This document shows positions 6,077-6,131 of a stretch of 6,131 nt of DNA, one piece after another. A program made the position numbers and the translations under genes. The notes under the pieces are model-generated. The model was not told the DNA's origin. It searched no databases and worked only from the letters and a program-made list of their open reading frames with translations. Origin of the DNA: Candidatus Fermentibacterota bacterium (GTDB lineage: Bacteria > Fermentibacterota > Fermentibacteria > Fermentibacterales > JCC-6); contig JAUWJE010000126.1 of assembly GCA_030607835.1 (NCBI GenBank), forward strand, positions 1 to 6,131, written 5' to 3'. How positions within the stretch are numbered: position 1 is the first letter of the stretch; each line of letters starts with the position of its first letter.

Positions 6077-6131
6077 ATGAACTATCTTGATGGTATTTGG
6101 CTTGCAGTACTTGGCGTACTGGCTGCGCCAA
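6077..6131 (+). CDS. Unidentified protein, N-terminus only (partial)
   Basis: Eighteen codons are visible before the window ends: 'MNYLDGIWLAVLGVLAAP'. The short polar start followed by a Trp/Leu/Val/Ala-rich stretch suggests an N-terminal membrane helix or an uncleaved anchor; there is no positive charge before the hydrophobic run, so it is an atypical signal peptide. The very good Shine-Dalgarno supports a genuine gene. It has the same strand as the Yip1 gene and follows it by 122 nt. I do not recognise the family from so few residues. Confidence 0.7.
   Translation, partial: MNYLDGIWLAVLGVLAAP

Noticed and set aside
1..6131. Mobile elements, CRISPR arrays, tRNA or rRNA genes, and toxin-antitoxin or phage-defence modules
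   Set aside because: No transposase, integrase, regularly spaced repeats, cloverleaf-like sequence or defence domains were seen. Nearly all of the window is explained by ordinary housekeeping and envelope genes.

Overview
The window looks like an ordinary chromosomal segment from a Gram-negative bacterium with an outer membrane. The best clue to its lineage is an outer-membrane protein of the PorV/PorQ (UPF0164) type with a Ca-binding-like Asp/Gly-rich insert. It sits beside a GT9 (heptosyltransferase-type) enzyme and a PilZ protein. This combination suits the FCB superphylum and neighbouring candidate phyla (for example Fermentibacteria, Latescibacteria or WOR-3-like lineages), but this is inferred from protein style, not from a marker gene.

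Layout. (1) Positions 1-764, plus strand: the 3' end of xseA overlaps a complete xseB; together they encode exodeoxyribonuclease VII. (2) Positions 755-5161, minus strand: a compact five-gene run, read from high to low coordinates: PilZ-domain protein, PorV/PorQ-like outer-membrane protein, SEC59/DGK1-type CTP-dependent lipid (polyprenol) kinase, miaB, GT9 glycosyltransferase. The gaps are 11, 18 and 11 nt, then a 1-nt stop/start overlap, so one transcript is likely. Its last gene runs tail-to-tail into xseB with a 10-bp overlap and no room for a conventional terminator. (3) Positions 5162-5369: a 208-bp divergent intergenic region with a good sigma70-like promoter facing the minus-strand operon and a weaker one facing right. 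(4) Positions 5370-5954, plus strand: a five-helix Yip1-family membrane protein. (5) Positions 5955-6076: a 122-bp spacer with an 8-bp-stem palindrome. (6) Positions 6077-6131: the first 18 codons of another gene behind a near-perfect Shine-Dalgarno sequence.

How the genes may work together. Three minus-strand genes have an envelope theme: an outer-membrane barrel, a lipid-carrier or lipid kinase, and a sugar transferase. The PilZ protein at the head could bring c-di-GMP sensing. MiaB is a housekeeping tRNA-modification enzyme that probably just shares the transcript. I found no mobile element, CRISPR array, RNA gene, toxin-antitoxin or defence system, and no convincing undescribed system. 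The observations worth a second look are local: a replaced catalytic residue in the GT9 enzyme, an altered motif in the lipid kinase, the Ca-binding-like insert of the barrel protein, and the control region at 5162-5369.
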